DNA from: Blasia pusilla
Taxonomy: Eukaryota; Marchantiophyta; Marchantiopsida; Blasiales
Direction: 5' to 3'
NCBI GenBank assembly: GCA_050084515.1
Contig: CM114273.1
Span: 13,578,001-13,642,000, forward strand
DNA length: 64,000 nucleotides
Position 1 is the first letter of the stretch. Each line of letters opens with the position of its first letter. Made by a program: the position numbers and the translations under genes. Shown piece after piece: positions 36,698 through 49,034 of the stretch. The notes under the pieces are model-generated. The model saw only the letters and a program-made list of their open reading frames with translations, was not told the origin of the DNA and ran no database searches.

Positions 36698-39600
36698 AAG
36701 TTCTCAAACGCCATGGGCATCACTCTCTGAAATAACTCAACCCTTTGAGAACATGCTCGCATCCATACATGAGGGTCTTCAAGGTTCAACACCTCACCAG
36801 TATCTCGATGAATGGCCGTAGGTAAGTCTGGCTCTCAGTCATAAAGCAACATGTACGGTGAGAAAGACGCTAAGGATGCATGCTTGTTGAATCTATATCC
36901 CATCGCCAACCACGACAACTGAAGGTCCCTATCTCCTAGATGACCTCTCTCTAAGCCATACTTGTGTAGTCCTCTCTTCATCGTCTTCACAACCCGCTCC
37001 GCTAGTCCATCCACCTTAGGATGATCTCGCGAAGTAGTGCCGTCGTCGATCAGTGTCTAATCATACAAGGCTTGAAACTCCCCGTGGAACTCTATACCCT
37101 GGTCTGTCAACACCTCAGCTCGTGCACCGTAATGACTCAGCACTCAATCTAGGAAGGCATACGCTACTCCCTCATTCACTTTGTCAGGAAATGCAACCAA
37201 CTCTATCCACTTTGAGAAGTGCTCTATCCTCACCAACACATAACGATTATGGTGCTCCGTCAAAGGCAAAGGTCCTGTAAAATCCAAACTCCATCTATAA
37301 CCTAAACCCATGATTGGAAGTGGATGCAACTGTGGAGTTGGAGCATTAAACAATGCTCGGACTCGATCACACACCATACATCTAGCAACAAACTACTGAA
37401 CGTCAGTCTGCATGCCTCTCCACCGATACTGAATCTGGAGCAAGTTGTATGTCCGCTTCATTCCAAAATGACCCAACTCCTCGTGGGTATTATGCACCAA
37501 ACGTGCTCTCTGTGAAGGATGAGGCACTACATGCACTCTACCATCCTCCCACACTCGCAACACATGTGTGTCCTCCCACCGCAACCGTCTGGCTCGCTAT
37601 AGGATCCGATCCCACTCTCTAGCACCCACTATGCTCACGACGCTGCCAATACGCAAGTACTCCAAGACCACTCCATCGTCGTGAATATCTCGGCCACCTT
37701 TTGTCTCCTCATCGGCCTTTGGATCTAAGGACTCTCCATCAGACCTCGACATCAAAATCTCAGAAATCTTGCTCTCCATAGGCAACAAGCCCAAATAGGC
37801 TGACGCATGCCATCCTCGCAGCAACTCCTCATCACTCTCACCATGCCAACGAGCTCTAGTTGCATCTTGCTCAATCGGGCATGGGTTACGGCTCAAACCA
37901 TCTTCATCCTGGTTGAGCGTCCCAGGTCTATGCACCACATGGAAGTCATACTCCTCCAACAAAAGAGCCCACCTCGCAAGCTTCCCTGTAAGCTTGTCGG
38001 ACTCCATCAACCACTTAAGTGGTTGATGATCAGTTATGATGGTAAAGGGATTTCCGAATAGATAACATCTGAAATGTACGACGGCCCACACTACAGCCAA
38101 GCACTCACCCTCATACGAGCTATACTTTGCCTCTGCAGTGTTGTTGGAGCGACTAGCATAAGCCACCACGAACTCTCTACTATCATCGTCATGTTGGGTG
38201 AGTGTGGCTCCAAGCCCCAATATGTTCCAATCGGTATGCAACTGGAAAGGACGCCCCCTCATCGGTCTCCTCAATATGGGCACGGACGTCAATCTGTCCT
38301 TGAGCTTCTGAAATGCTCTCTCTTGCTCATCCCCCTAGTGCCACTCCGGATTCACCTTGGTCATCAAGGTTAGCGGCTTCGTAATCGAACTGAAATCCTT
38401 GACGTACCGTCGATAGAAGTTTGCCAATCCCATGAATGCACGAACTTGACTCACATCTGTAGGGCGTGGAATGCATGAAATAGCCTCTACCTTCGTCTGT
38501 TGCACACCAAGCCCCCACGGTATATCGTATGACCCAAGTACTCAATCTGGTCGTAGAAGAACTTGCACTTGCCTAGATGTAGCTTCAGCCCATGTAGCTG
38601 CAATTGTCGAAACATCTCCTATAGATATCGCTCATGCTCCTCGACCGTGGCGCTAAAGACTACGATGTCATCAATATAACACCTAGCAAAATCTAGACCT
38701 ACCAAGATCCTATCCATGACCCTCTGAAACTCAGCCGGGGCGTTCTTTAACCCGAATGGTAAGAACTTCCACTGGTACAAACAATCCTTCCCGTGAGGAT
38801 CGATGCCCCAAAATGCCGTCTTCTACTTATCCTCCAATCCGATAAGCAGCTGATGATATTCGGCTCGTAAATCCAAAGAACTGAAGACCTTTGCATGCCC
38901 AATCGCATCAAAGATCTCCTCATGGGTGGGCATGGCATACCTATCGAACTTCGTCTGTCGATTGATAGGTCGGTAATCTCCACAGATTTGCCTATCCGTC
39001 TTCTTGGCGGGCATGCCAGTGGCAGATGCATACTCTCCATGCAACATCTCCACTAGTCCTGCTCCAACCAAGTCTTGGCTCCTACTCTCAATCAGAGCCC
39101 TCTCCATGTCACTGTACTTGTAGGATCGTCAGAAGATGGGCGTGTCACTTGACAACTCAATGCGGATCCCTGGACCCTTCAAGGTACCCAAATCATGCAT
39201 ACTAAATGCAAAACAACTCCTATAACTCCTAAAGAATTAGTGTATCCGACGCCGCTCTCCTCCTCTCAACTTAGGGCCCATATCTGGCTCCCAAGTCTCC
39301 ATCATGACTACGGTAGGACTCTCCGGCGCGGGTCTCGGTGGTTGCTATGGTGCAATCCCATCTCGGACAATAGAACTCTCATCTCCACGTGTAGTACCCG
39401 AAACCACACTCGATATTGTGGGTATCGTCTCCTAGCGTACCTGCAAAATATCCCAAGAAGTCCAAGGGTGTCTCTTCCGATCATCCCTCGTGTGTTGATC
39501 TCCTTGGGTCTCGCCCCCAGCTGCTGCCTCAACCGTCTCGATAGGCTTGGGGCTCATCAACGTAACAACTGTGATCTGTCGCATTCTCAAACAACGTTGC

Positions 39601-41255
39601 TCAGCTACTCCTAAGCTGAAAATCCATGTCAAGCAGTTCAGGTCCATCGTCTAATCCAAGACATGACATTGTGATGCCTCTAATAGTGACGGTACTGCCG
39701 TCACTCTTGTGGGAAATCCTATTGCTCACTTTCGCTCGTCGGAGTTGGGCTCCACCAACCTCTATACTTGGTCATCCCAAACCAAGCCAAGTCCGACCTC
39801 CTTGAATGCATAGGAAGCGGGAAAACTCACCAATGTGGGAAAGGCTGCCCGTGGCCTGGCAATCCTATTGACCATAGTCAACGGCGGTTGATCATCTAGC
39901 CTCACTGCCTGTGATCAACGGCCCAGATCCAATATAGAATCCACCAACAAATCGAAGGGGCGCTCCACTCTCGCATATGCCCTGCGTAACACCTCGTGTG
40001 GTACCAAGTTGGTCCACCAAAGATGCAGGCGATGTGCTCGTGAACCCACACTCACCGCATCTAACAACACTACTGGGCCGATCCATGCGCGCACATGATG
40101 TGCACTTGTCACCACACGGGACCTCGAATCGCCCAAAATTGGCACATTCTCCACGTTGGTGCAGTGGTGCGACAATCGTGGTCGCTCTTGCCCGAAAACC
40201 CATGGTGCTACGGATCCGCGTGTTGTAAGCCTAAAACATCTCTCAAAACTCTCACCCGTGGTCCGGTCCAACATCCTCTGATTGGATAGAAGTGGACGCG
40301 TTGGATGCTGTAAGCAACGCAAACTCTCACCCGGACGCCTCTAGAAGTCGTGGATGCTCCGCAACTTCTCCGTCCGTACCCTGGTAGCTCGCCCTCAAAT
40401 CAAGGAAGAACTCAACCACGAGGTTGAACCTGGGACGAACTCGACTAGATGGTGCAACTGATCGAGTGCGAGTGACCCCTCCTAAAACATCACTAGTGGA
40501 AGAGGAAGTAGCCTCTCTTAACTCCTCCTCCTCATTTGGGAATGGCTCCATCCATGACACATAGTGTGGGTCATAGTAGAGTCGCCATGCCTCAATCTCC
40601 TGGGCATATCTGTGGGAGAACTCATGGTAATCGTCCATGGGCGCCCCCTCTAAATGCTGGAACATAACATTCCATGTTGTAAATGGGTTGAAATCTTTAG
40701 AGTTCCTAGCTCTCTGTGAGTCACATCAACTCTTAAACTCCGCAATGAAGTCGTGTAGCTCTATAGTGCCTACATCACCCAAAAACCTACGCGGTCCTCT
40801 ATCCTGGTCGTGCACTTCGTACGCCCAACTGGTAGGACCACTCAATGTGTATGGTGGATCACTAACACACTCCTCTATATGCTCCTCCTTGTCTCAAGAT
40901 GACACAAAAGAACATTGAGGTGGTCTCTCACGTGGAGACCCTCGAAACCTCGCACCACTCCAGGTAAACCCTCCAGAGCTACTCTTAGATCCACTACCTC
41001 GCCTCTCAAAATCCTGAAAGGACGCCGTGATGGCCCTCCTGCCCCTCTCACACGATCACTCTCAATCTCGCGAGTAATCCCTCAATCACTCAAACTAAAC
41101 ATGCAGAACTCAATCTACACTCTCTCACTAAGATGTGTGTTATGCGGCAACAAGCAGCGTGGTGCGGAAAATCAACCAATCTATCATCTCATCGATAAAC
41201 CATCCTCAACTCTGGACATCCCACACATGTCTATGTCCCCTAAACCCGAACATCA
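36698..41255 (-). pseudogene. Degenerate Ty3/gypsy retrotransposon gag-pol (minus strand)
   Basis: Read on the minus strand from right to left. A gag-like segment near 40.3-40.73 kb includes NPFTTWNVMFQHLEG and RLYYDPHYV. A poorly resolved stretch lies at 39.1-40.3 kb. Reverse transcriptase spans about 39107-38330 (KFDRYAMPTHEEIFDAIG, LPFGLKNAPAEFQ and YIDD near 38.69 kb). RNase H is at about 38290-37870 (TDHQPLKWLME, HRPGTLNQDEDGLSR). The integrase zinc-binding domain is at about 37584-37393 (HNTHEELGHFGMKRTY). The integrase core is at about 37377-36750 (SLDFTGPLPL, then LTDQGIEFHG and HPKVDGLAERVVKTMKR). The RT-RNase H-integrase order is that of Ty3/gypsy. TAG and TGA stops interrupt it several times. 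The upstream part is cut by the chromovirus inserted at 41261. Confidence 0.85.
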
Positions 41256-41260
41256 TCGAT
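41256..41260. other. Target-site duplication, left copy (TCGAT)
   Basis: TCGAT directly precedes the chromovirus 5' LTR. The identical pentamer directly follows its 3' end at 49030-49034. A 5-bp duplication is normal for Ty3/gypsy integration. Confidence 0.9.
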
Positions 41261-42265
41261 TTTCACGACCCTCATGACCAAACGAGTGCCAAGCGGAACA
41301 TCGGAACATTAGCGGGCTCACGCTAAGATGGTTTGAGCATTGGAGTAGTCTCAAAGATGAGACAAGAAACGAGACGCGAGCGAGGCGTCGCGTTTTAAAT
41401 GTTGTGGTCGCGACCGAGAAACCTGGACAAAACGCGGAATGAGACTTGAAAGAAGTTGAGTCTAGGAAGTGGGTTACCAAAGGAAGAATCCGGATTTGGA
41501 ACGCCACTAGCGTTTGAGAGTTTCCGAGTGTATTTATGGCTATAACTTTTAGCTCCAAGATGCTTTTGGATTAAATAAGGGTGCGTTAGAAAGCTTATGG
41601 AGAGCCGGTTCAAACGCACTAAAAATCTTTGCAAACGCTTCAGCAGCGGATGAGAAACAACCCGGAAACGACTGTAAGTAGAGTCGGGTTGAGGGCCACA
41701 ATGAAGGGCCCGACCCTCCTTTTCCAAAGGGGGGGGGGGTTATTGGAGAACCCCAGAAGTACTAGTAAGGGGGAAGGTCTTTGAGAGTGCTTGGAACCCG
41801 AACCCCACTTTGGGCGCCGCGGGGCGGCTCAAGGGCATGAAACGGAACGCGAGTTTGGGGGTTGGGTTGGAAAACCTGCACCAAGTCTATTGAGGCGATT
41901 TTAGACATCCCTCTTGGATTTCACCCCGCGACTCAATTACTTGGGTCTCGGTTTGGAACTCACACGAGGTCCGTTGAACAGTCGGGATCGCTAGGCACGC
42001 AAGTGCCATTTCGGATCCCTGGACTAACCAGGAAGTCTGTTCCAAGTCTTGAAGGACTTGTCGTGTTTTGGAAACTAGGAACTAAAGAAGGTTGAGCTTG
42101 ATGAGACGCCGAGTTGAGAACTCGGTGGGTTGGAACGCTGGTTGGCCCAGACCCGACTAACGAGAGCGCGTGTTTGGGTGCAGATCGGCGAAGAGATCGT
42201 GACCTACTGAACGTACGCTTCCGCAACACCAAAGATTGACGTTCAAGGAGAGTAGGGACGCGACA
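41261..42265 (+). repeat. Chromovirus 5' LTR, 1005 bp
   Basis: Begins TTTCACGACCCT, where the 3' LTR has TGTCGCGACCCT, so the initial TG has mutated to TT. Ends GGGACGCGACA. The first 600 bp look roughly 90% identical to 47628 onward. The last 404 bp differ from 48626-49029 at about a dozen positions by my hand alignment. Contains a 9-base G-run near 41733. Confidence 0.92.
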
Positions 42266-42267
42266 AG

Positions 42268-42279
42268 TGGTATCATAGC
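42268..42279 (+). other. Primer-binding site (initiator Met tRNA type)
   Basis: TGGTATCATAGC begins two bases after the 5' LTR and differs by one base from TGGTATCAGAGC, the plant initiator-tRNA-complementary sequence used by many Ty3/gypsy elements. Confidence 0.9.
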
Positions 42280-42414
42280 TAATCCTTGGTGAGCGAGAAC
42301 TTGGGGTCGTGGGATCAACCGGACGCTTGGGAAAACTCAAGGTAGCGGCTAGGCTCAGACGCTCGAGGAGGGAAGCAAGAAACGAGGAGGAGATCTGAGT
42401 GAGTTGGCTTGAAA

Positions 42415-45400
42415 ATGGCGATCGAGGGAGAACCACCCAAGAAGGGCCGAATCAAGCGACGTGAACCAAGAGAGGAACCAATGCCGGACCGTGAAGCTAT
42501 GGAGGAGACAAAGACTCCCGAAGAGCTGAACGCCAGTTGTTAGGACGTCCTAGAGGCGAATCCTTCCGCGAGGCCATCGGGCCCAAACTCAGGGGAACGG
42601 ACCGAGTCGAGCCAGATGTTGGACTCGTTGAAGCTGTTGGTGGAGCAGATGTCCCAGCAAAGCAAGCGGATTGCAGAGTTAGAGGCCACTCGAACTCCGG
42701 GTGCGGGCAAAAAGCTCTGCAAGACAAACCTGCCCACACCATTCATGGGGGGGCGCCATGAGTGAAGGATTTCCTTACGGAACTGGAACTGTACTTTGAG
42801 GCGCAGAGGGCAGCTGAGCAGGACAAGGTGACGGTAGCCATTACTTTCCTGAAGGATCATCCGCTATAATGGTGGACAGCTCAACGAGAGGAATATCTGG
42901 GCGGCGAGTCACCTCTGAGTTGGGAGGAGTTCAAGGTGTTGATTGGGGATCGATTCACTCCGGAGTACCAAGGGTTGCGCGACACGGTGGAATGCGTGCG
43001 GATGCGGCAGAGTGGTTCCTTAAGCATATGTGAGGGAGTTTAGTGCGAAACTGACTTCTATTCCAAAGATGGATGAGCACGCGAAGAAGGCTATCTTCAT
43101 TAGTGGACTCAAGCCGAGCGCTGAAAAGGCCCTTTACCAAATGTCGACGTTGCCAGATACCTGCGCGGATCTTCTGAAGCTAGCGGAGTGGATTGGGGAC
43201 GATGAGGTCCAAACCCAGAAACCCTTCGAGCCAAAAGGTTTTTCGAAGAAGTCAAAAAATAAGGAGGCGTTCAAAAGAGTCTGGAGTGGGGGCCAGCACG
43301 ATCTAGGGGAGTCGTCTGCCCCGGCAGCAAAACGAGTGGAACTTCATGCGAAGCCGAAAGGAGGACAGCACTCGAAGTCAGGGAACGGCAAGGTCGTATG
43401 CTACAATTGTGGCGAACCGGGGCACCTGGCGAAAGTGTGTTCAAAACCGAAGGTTAGTAATGGGAGTATGATTACGTTTTCTGCTAAGCATCTGTTGGCG
43501 GGCGATCTCGAGACGTCCCTTCAGGTCACCAAGAGGACGCACAATTTGGTGTACCTAAGATCCAAGATTGCTGATCGCGATGTGTTGTTGCTCGTGGATA
43601 CAGGTGCTTCGCACTCCTTCCTAAGCCCGAGAATCGTGAAAGAACTGGGGTTGTCTACCTCTAAGGCGGATGAGCCCATTCGAGTAGGATTTTCAGGAGG
43701 CAAGTCTCATCGGACTTCTGATTTGGTCTTGGGTTTGATAGTAGGATGCGGGGTATTCAAGTTGAAGGAGAATTTCACTGTGTGCGAAATGGATGGCATT
43801 GAAGGAGTCTTGGGGAATACATTCCTAGATGCGTATAAGGTGGAGTTAAGACCTAGACCCTTGAGGTTGAGCGTCTTGCTAAAAGGCAAACGTTTACAGG
43901 TGCGGTTGGTCCGTGACGTTCCGGCAAAAAAGGAGTTAGTGAACTCGATTACAAGGAGGAGCATGGCCGAGTTGGAGGATGGATTCCTCTGCTTGATGAG
44001 ACAAGTGGAGGAGGCTACAAGCAGAATACGCAGAGATCAGGACGCTGCTTCAAGGGGAATCCCAGAACCACTCCAAGAAGTGGTCAAGGAGTTTGAGGAT
44101 GTCTTGACAAATGAGCTTCCGACTGAATTTCCGCCACATATAGCCGTTGATCATAAGATAGAGATCAAACCCGGTTCCCAACCGCCTTCAAAAGCACCAT
44201 ATAGGTTGAATCAGGAGGAACTTCTTGAGTTGAAAAAGCAGTTAAGTGAGCTCTTGGAAAAGGGTTACATTAGGACTAGCAAGTCACCTTATGGAGCACA
44301 TGTTCTTTTTGTAAAGAAGAAGGATGGAAAGATGAGGCTGCGTGTTGATTACCATTCACTGAATAAAGTGACGGTTCGGAATAATTATCCTCTACCGAGG
44401 ATAGATGATCTCTTCGATAGGCTGGCAGGCGCGAGATATTTCAGTAGGATTGACTTGAAGTCACGATATTACCAGATTTGGATTGCCAAGGCAGATGTGG
44501 AGAAGACTGCGTGTAGGACAAGATACGGTTCCTTTGAGTTTGTAGTGATGCCTTTCGGTCTATGTAACGCGCCTCCGACGTTCACCACATTGATAAACTC
44601 CATTTTTCACAAGTAAATGGATGAGTATATTATCATCTATATTGATGACATACTTATCTATTCGAAGTCACTAGAGGAGCACGTTCGACATGTGAGAGCG
44701 GTCTTATCTAAGCTAAGGGCAAATCAGTTGTATGTGAATGTAGAGAAGAGCGAAGTTGGTTTGAGTAAGATCAAATTCTTGGGTCACGTGGTTAGTGCAG
44801 ATGGCGTCAGTCCAGACATGGAGAAGGTGAAAGCGATTGTCGAGTGGGAACCCCCATCCACTGTAAAGGGGATGAGGAGGTTCATAGGTCCGGTGCAGTT
44901 CTATCGCACTTATGTGAAAAAAATTTGGGAATTGTGAGACCAAACTTATATTGGACAACAAAGTTTGCCTAAACAACGGGGACCCATGAAGTTAATGAGG
45001 CATTCAACCGAGTGAAGCGGATTCTATCGCAGGAACCAGTATTGAAGCTGCCGGAGTTTGACAAACCGTTCGAAGTGCATACCGATGCTAGTGATTTCGC
45101 GGTTGCAGGAATGTTGGTGCAAGAAGGGAGACCGATGGCAGACGATAGCAAGAAGATTAGCGATATTGAAAGGAGATGGCCTACTCACGAGAAAGAGTTG
45201 TTCGCGGTGGTACATTGCTTAAGGAAGTGGCGGTATTATCTAGGGCTCCACAGGACTCGAGTATTCACCGATAATATATCACTCAAGTATTTTGAGACCC
45301 AGGATCGAGTGACACCGAAGCAACTGGGATGGCATGATACCTTGGCGTTGATGGATGTTGAGTTGATTCACAAGCCACGTAAAGATAATGTGATTCCAGA

Positions 45401-46937
45401 TGCGTTGAGTCGTAAGGAGGAACACATGCCATCGACGACACAGGTCTTGAGAGCAATGTTCCCTAAAGAGACAGACCTGGAAAGAAGGATTCATGAAGGA
45501 TATATGAAGGGTGCTCACGTAGGGGAGTACCTGAGGAAGTTGAAGCAGGGTGAGAAGGTGGCCAACATAAGTTTGAGGCACGGTTTACTAAGGTTCAAAC
45601 AGAGTAGGATCTATGTAGGGCAAGGCAGGATGCGAACCAAAGTGTTAGCGGAGTGTCACGACGGACCCTTGGCAGGACATAAAGGAGAGAAATCTACGCT
45701 AGCTGTTCTGTCGAAGCGGTTCTTTTGGCCCAACATGAAAGAGGATGTTGCTCAATATGTGAAGACCTGTGTGACCTGCCAAGCGAATAGAGTCTCTTAT
45801 GATAAGAAACACGGCTTGCTCCATCCCTTGCCGATCCCAGAAGGACCCTTGCAAAGTGTGAGTATGGATTTCATCACGAGTCTTCCGGAATCTGAGGGAT
45901 ACAACGCTATACTTGTGATTGTTGATCGGTTTAGCAAGTTGGCGAGATTCGTGCCGACGGTGGATTCATAACGGCTTATACGACGCCGCAATCAAGCTGT
46001 TTCGATAGTGGTGGCGTGCTCACGGTTTGCCGAGGAGCATTGTTTCAGATCGGGATCCAAAGTTTACCGTGCTTTTCGGAAGCACTTGTTCGAAGGTTTA
46101 AGACCAAGCTGAGTTTCAATACGGCTTTCCACCCCTGACGGATGGACATGATGAAAAGGTAAACTCTATCGTGAATCAATATTTTAAGGAATTATGTCGG
46201 TCTTTGATCAACACGATTGGGTCAAGTGGCTGAGCATGGCGGAGTATTGCTACAACTCGACCAAGCATTCTGCAACTGGAGAATCTCCGTTTCTCCTGGC
46301 AAATGGACGAGAGCCAGAAGGGCCTCTTGACCTAGCCCTTTCGAAGAGTACTACATTGGCACGAACACGACAAGCAACGGCAGAAGGTTTGTTGGTGGAG
46401 ATGCGAGAACGGGAAGAGCGAGCGAGGCGAAGTCTTGCAAAGGCTCAAATGAGGTACGTTAAGCATGCTAACAAGAGTCGGCGCCAAGCACGATTCCAAG
46501 TTGGAGAGCAAGTGTGGTTGAGTGTGAAGAACCTCACTCTTCCGAAAGAGTTGTCTGCGGAGCTGTCTGCCAAGTATGTTGGACCGTATGTGATTGTGGC
46601 AAACCCGTTTGAGGATGTATATACGTTGAGGCTACCGGACGAGTTCAAGATTCACCCGACCTTTCATGTGTCATTGTTGAAGAAATATCTTCAAGATAAT
46701 GGACGTTTTGCGCGGAGACAGGTGGGGAGACCGCACCCGGTCATCATAAATGACGAGCCAGAGTTTGAGGTGGAGACCATCTTACGTTCGAGGCGTCGGG
46801 TCAACAAGTATGAATACTTGGTAAAATGGAAGGGCTACCATGTGAAGGAGGCGACTTGGATTGCGGAGGCGGATTTTGAACACGCGCAAGACTTGTTGCG
46901 CGACTTCAAGCGAACACAAGCGAAGGACATACGTTAG
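42415..46937 (+). pseudogene. Broken chromovirus gag-pol with chromodomain
   Basis: A likely gag ATG is at 42415, but a TAG at 42541-42543 and later stops break gag. A 528-codon frame (43030-44616) carries the gag C-terminus, a CCHC zinc knuckle ([14 protein letters not shown], 43399-43440), an aspartic protease ([13 protein letters not shown]) and the N-terminal RT. A TAA at 44614-44616 splits RT just before the YIDD motif (YIDDILIYS, about 44640). A frameshift follows at about 44935. The 45012-45971 frame has RNase H (HTDAS, ALSR), the integrase zinc domain (H...H then CVTC) and the first catalytic Asp (MDFITSLP). A disrupted stretch at 45972-46193 contains the remaining integrase core. The 46194-46937 frame ends with the GPY/F module (KYVGPYVIV, TFHVSLLKKY) and a chromodomain (YEYLVKWKGYHVKEATWI). 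The chromodomain, which in this group binds modified histones, is intact in sequence. Confidence 0.92.
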
Positions 46938-47613
46938 TACGAGGAGAAGCTAGAGACATGACTTGTAACCAGTGGAATCTTGGGCCGAAGGCCGTTGCAA
47001 CTAGAATATGCTAGTGTTGCAATAAAGGAGTGTATGGATTTGGAGATTCGATGCCAGAGTAATTGCAATTTGTATGTGGTAGTGCATGGCTATGAGTCGT
47101 TCATCATAGGCTTAGGATGTACGACAAGAGGACAGACAAGGAGTATTTGAGGCGAGAGCTCGTATGTGGATAAGCACCTAGAACAGGACCTTGTGTTGGA
47201 TTACACTCGGGCTCGCCGTAGCGTTGGCGGGGCAGATGAAGTCTGTCTTGGGGCTTGGGGTGATCTTACTTGTGGCCACATAAGTAAACTTAGTGACGCG
47301 CCTAAGTCGAATACGAGAGCGACCCAATAGTAGTACGATTTGTGGACCAGGTAAACATGTGTGATGTTTACATGAATGAGTCAGAAGAGTCTAAGGTTGC
47401 ACACTTAGTTAGCTTATTTGATAGGTTAGTTCCTTGGAACTAGTCCAAGCTTATCAAAGAGGAGAGGCTAATAATTCTAAGTGGGGCAAAGCCACAACTA
47501 GAGACTAACAGGAATTGCGGGTTAGCCACCAGAACGCAATTCAATGTCAAGGGGTAGGCTGCCCAGGAGACTTGACATAACAAAGGTTTGCGTTGATGAG
47601 GGCATCAACCTCT
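46938..47613 (+). other. Non-coding 3' region of the chromovirus
   Basis: Follows the chromodomain stop and precedes the polypurine tract. No open frame of note. The length suggests a long 3' UTR or an eroded accessory region. Confidence 0.6.
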
Positions 47614-47627
47614 AAAAGAGGGGTGAG
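47614..47627 (+). other. Polypurine tract of the chromovirus
   Basis: AAAAGAGGGGTGAG, purine apart from one T, ends directly at the start of the 3' LTR. This is the usual site for plus-strand priming. Confidence 0.8.
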
Positions 47628-49029
47628 TGTCGCGACCCTGCTGACCAAACAAGTGCCAAGCGGAACATCGGAACATTAGCGGGCTCACGCTAAGATGGTG
47701 TGCGCGTTGGAGTTGTCTCAAAAAGGAGACAAGAGACGAGACGCGAGCGAGGAGTCGCGTTGTAGATGATATGGTCGCAACTGAGAAACCTGGACCAAAC
47801 GCGGAATGAGACTTGAAAGAAGTCGAGTCTAGGAAGTGGATTGCATAGATCCGGATTTGGAACGCCACTAGCGGTTGAGAGTTTCTGACTGTATTTATGG
47901 CCATAACTTTTAGCGCCAAGATGCGTTTGGAACAAATAAGGGTGCGTTGGAAAGCTTATGGAGAGCCGGTCCAAACGCTTCAAATATTGCTGCAAATGCA
48001 TAAGCAGCAGCCGAGATACAACCCGAAAACGACTGTAAGTGGAGTCGGGTTGAGGGCCACAATGAAGGGCCCGACCCTCTTTTCCCAAAGGGGAGGGGTT
48101 ATTGGAGAACCCCAGAAGTACTAGTAAGGGGGAAGGTCTCCGAGAGTGCTTGGAACCCAAACCCCACTTTGGGCGCCGTAGGGCAGCTCAAGGGCATGGA
48201 ACGGAACGTGAGTTTGGGGGTTGGGATGGAAAACCTGCACCAAGTCCATTGAGGCGATTTTAGACATCCCTCTTGGATTCCACCCCGCGACTCAATTACT
48301 TGGGTCTCGGTTCGGAACTCACCCGAGGACCGTTGAATAGTTGGGATCGCTAGGCGCGCAAGTGCCGTTTCATATCCCTGGACTAACCAGGAAGTCTGTT
48401 CCAAGTCTTGAAGGACTTGCCCTGTTTTGGAAACTAGGAACTAAGGAAGGTTGAGCTTGATGAGATGCCGAGTTGAGGACTCGGTGGGTTGGAACGCCGG
48501 TTGGCCCAGACCCGACTAGCAAGAGTGCGTGTTTGGGTGCAGATCGGCGATGAGTTCGTGACCTACTAAACGTACGCTTCCGCAACACTAAAGATTGACG
48601 TTCAAGGAGAGTAGGGGCGCAACAGTTGGGTTGGAAAACCTGCACCAAGTCTATTGAGGCGATTTTAGACATCCCTCTTGGATTTCACCCCGCGACTCAA
48701 TTACTTGGGTCTTGGTTTGGAACTCACACGAGGTCCGTTGAACAGTCGGGATCACTAGGCACACAAGTGTCGTTTCAGATCCCTGGACTAACTAGGAAGT
48801 GTGTTCCAAGTCTTGAAGGACTTGCTGTGTTTTGGAAACTAGGAACTAAGGAAGGTTGAGCTTGATGAGACGCCGAGTTGAGAACTCGGTGGGTTGGAAC
48901 GCTGGTTGGCCCAGACCCGACTAACGAGAGTGCGTGTTTGGGTGCAGATCGGCGAAGAGATCGTGACCTACTGAACGTACGCTTCCGCAACACCAAAGAT
49001 TGACGTTCAAGGAGAGTAGGGACGCGACA
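47628..49029 (+). repeat. Composite chromovirus 3' LTR: one full copy plus a 404-bp partial copy
   Basis: A complete LTR-like unit runs from TGTCGCGACC (47628) to GGGGCGCAACA (48624). After one base, a second copy of only the last 404 bp follows (48626-49029). The partial copy resembles the 5' LTR end more closely (about a dozen differences) than the full copy does (about twenty or more). The target duplication follows the partial copy, so it is the true outer end. Confidence 0.88.
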
Positions 49030-49034
49030 TCGAT
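49030..49034. other. Target-site duplication, right copy (TCGAT)
   Basis: Identical to 41256-41260. Host sequence resumes after it. Confidence 0.9.

Larger units (their letters stand above)
41261..49029 (+). mobile_element. Chromovirus-type Ty3/gypsy LTR retrotransposon, nested in the minus-strand element
   Basis: 7769 bp in order: 5' LTR 41261-42265, primer-binding site, gag-pol remnant with C-terminal chromodomain (to 46937), a non-coding 3' region, a polypurine tract and a composite 3' LTR ending at 49029. TCGAT flanks both outer ends. Stops, frameshifts and the divergence between LTRs show that it is inactive. The host sequence on both sides belongs to an opposite-strand gypsy element, giving a clear nesting order. 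Confidence 0.93.

Noticed and set aside
37807-40289. Plus-strand frames over 37.8-40.3 kb
   Set aside because: They lie opposite recognisable RT, RNase H and gag sequence of the minus-strand gypsy element and have no domains of their own.
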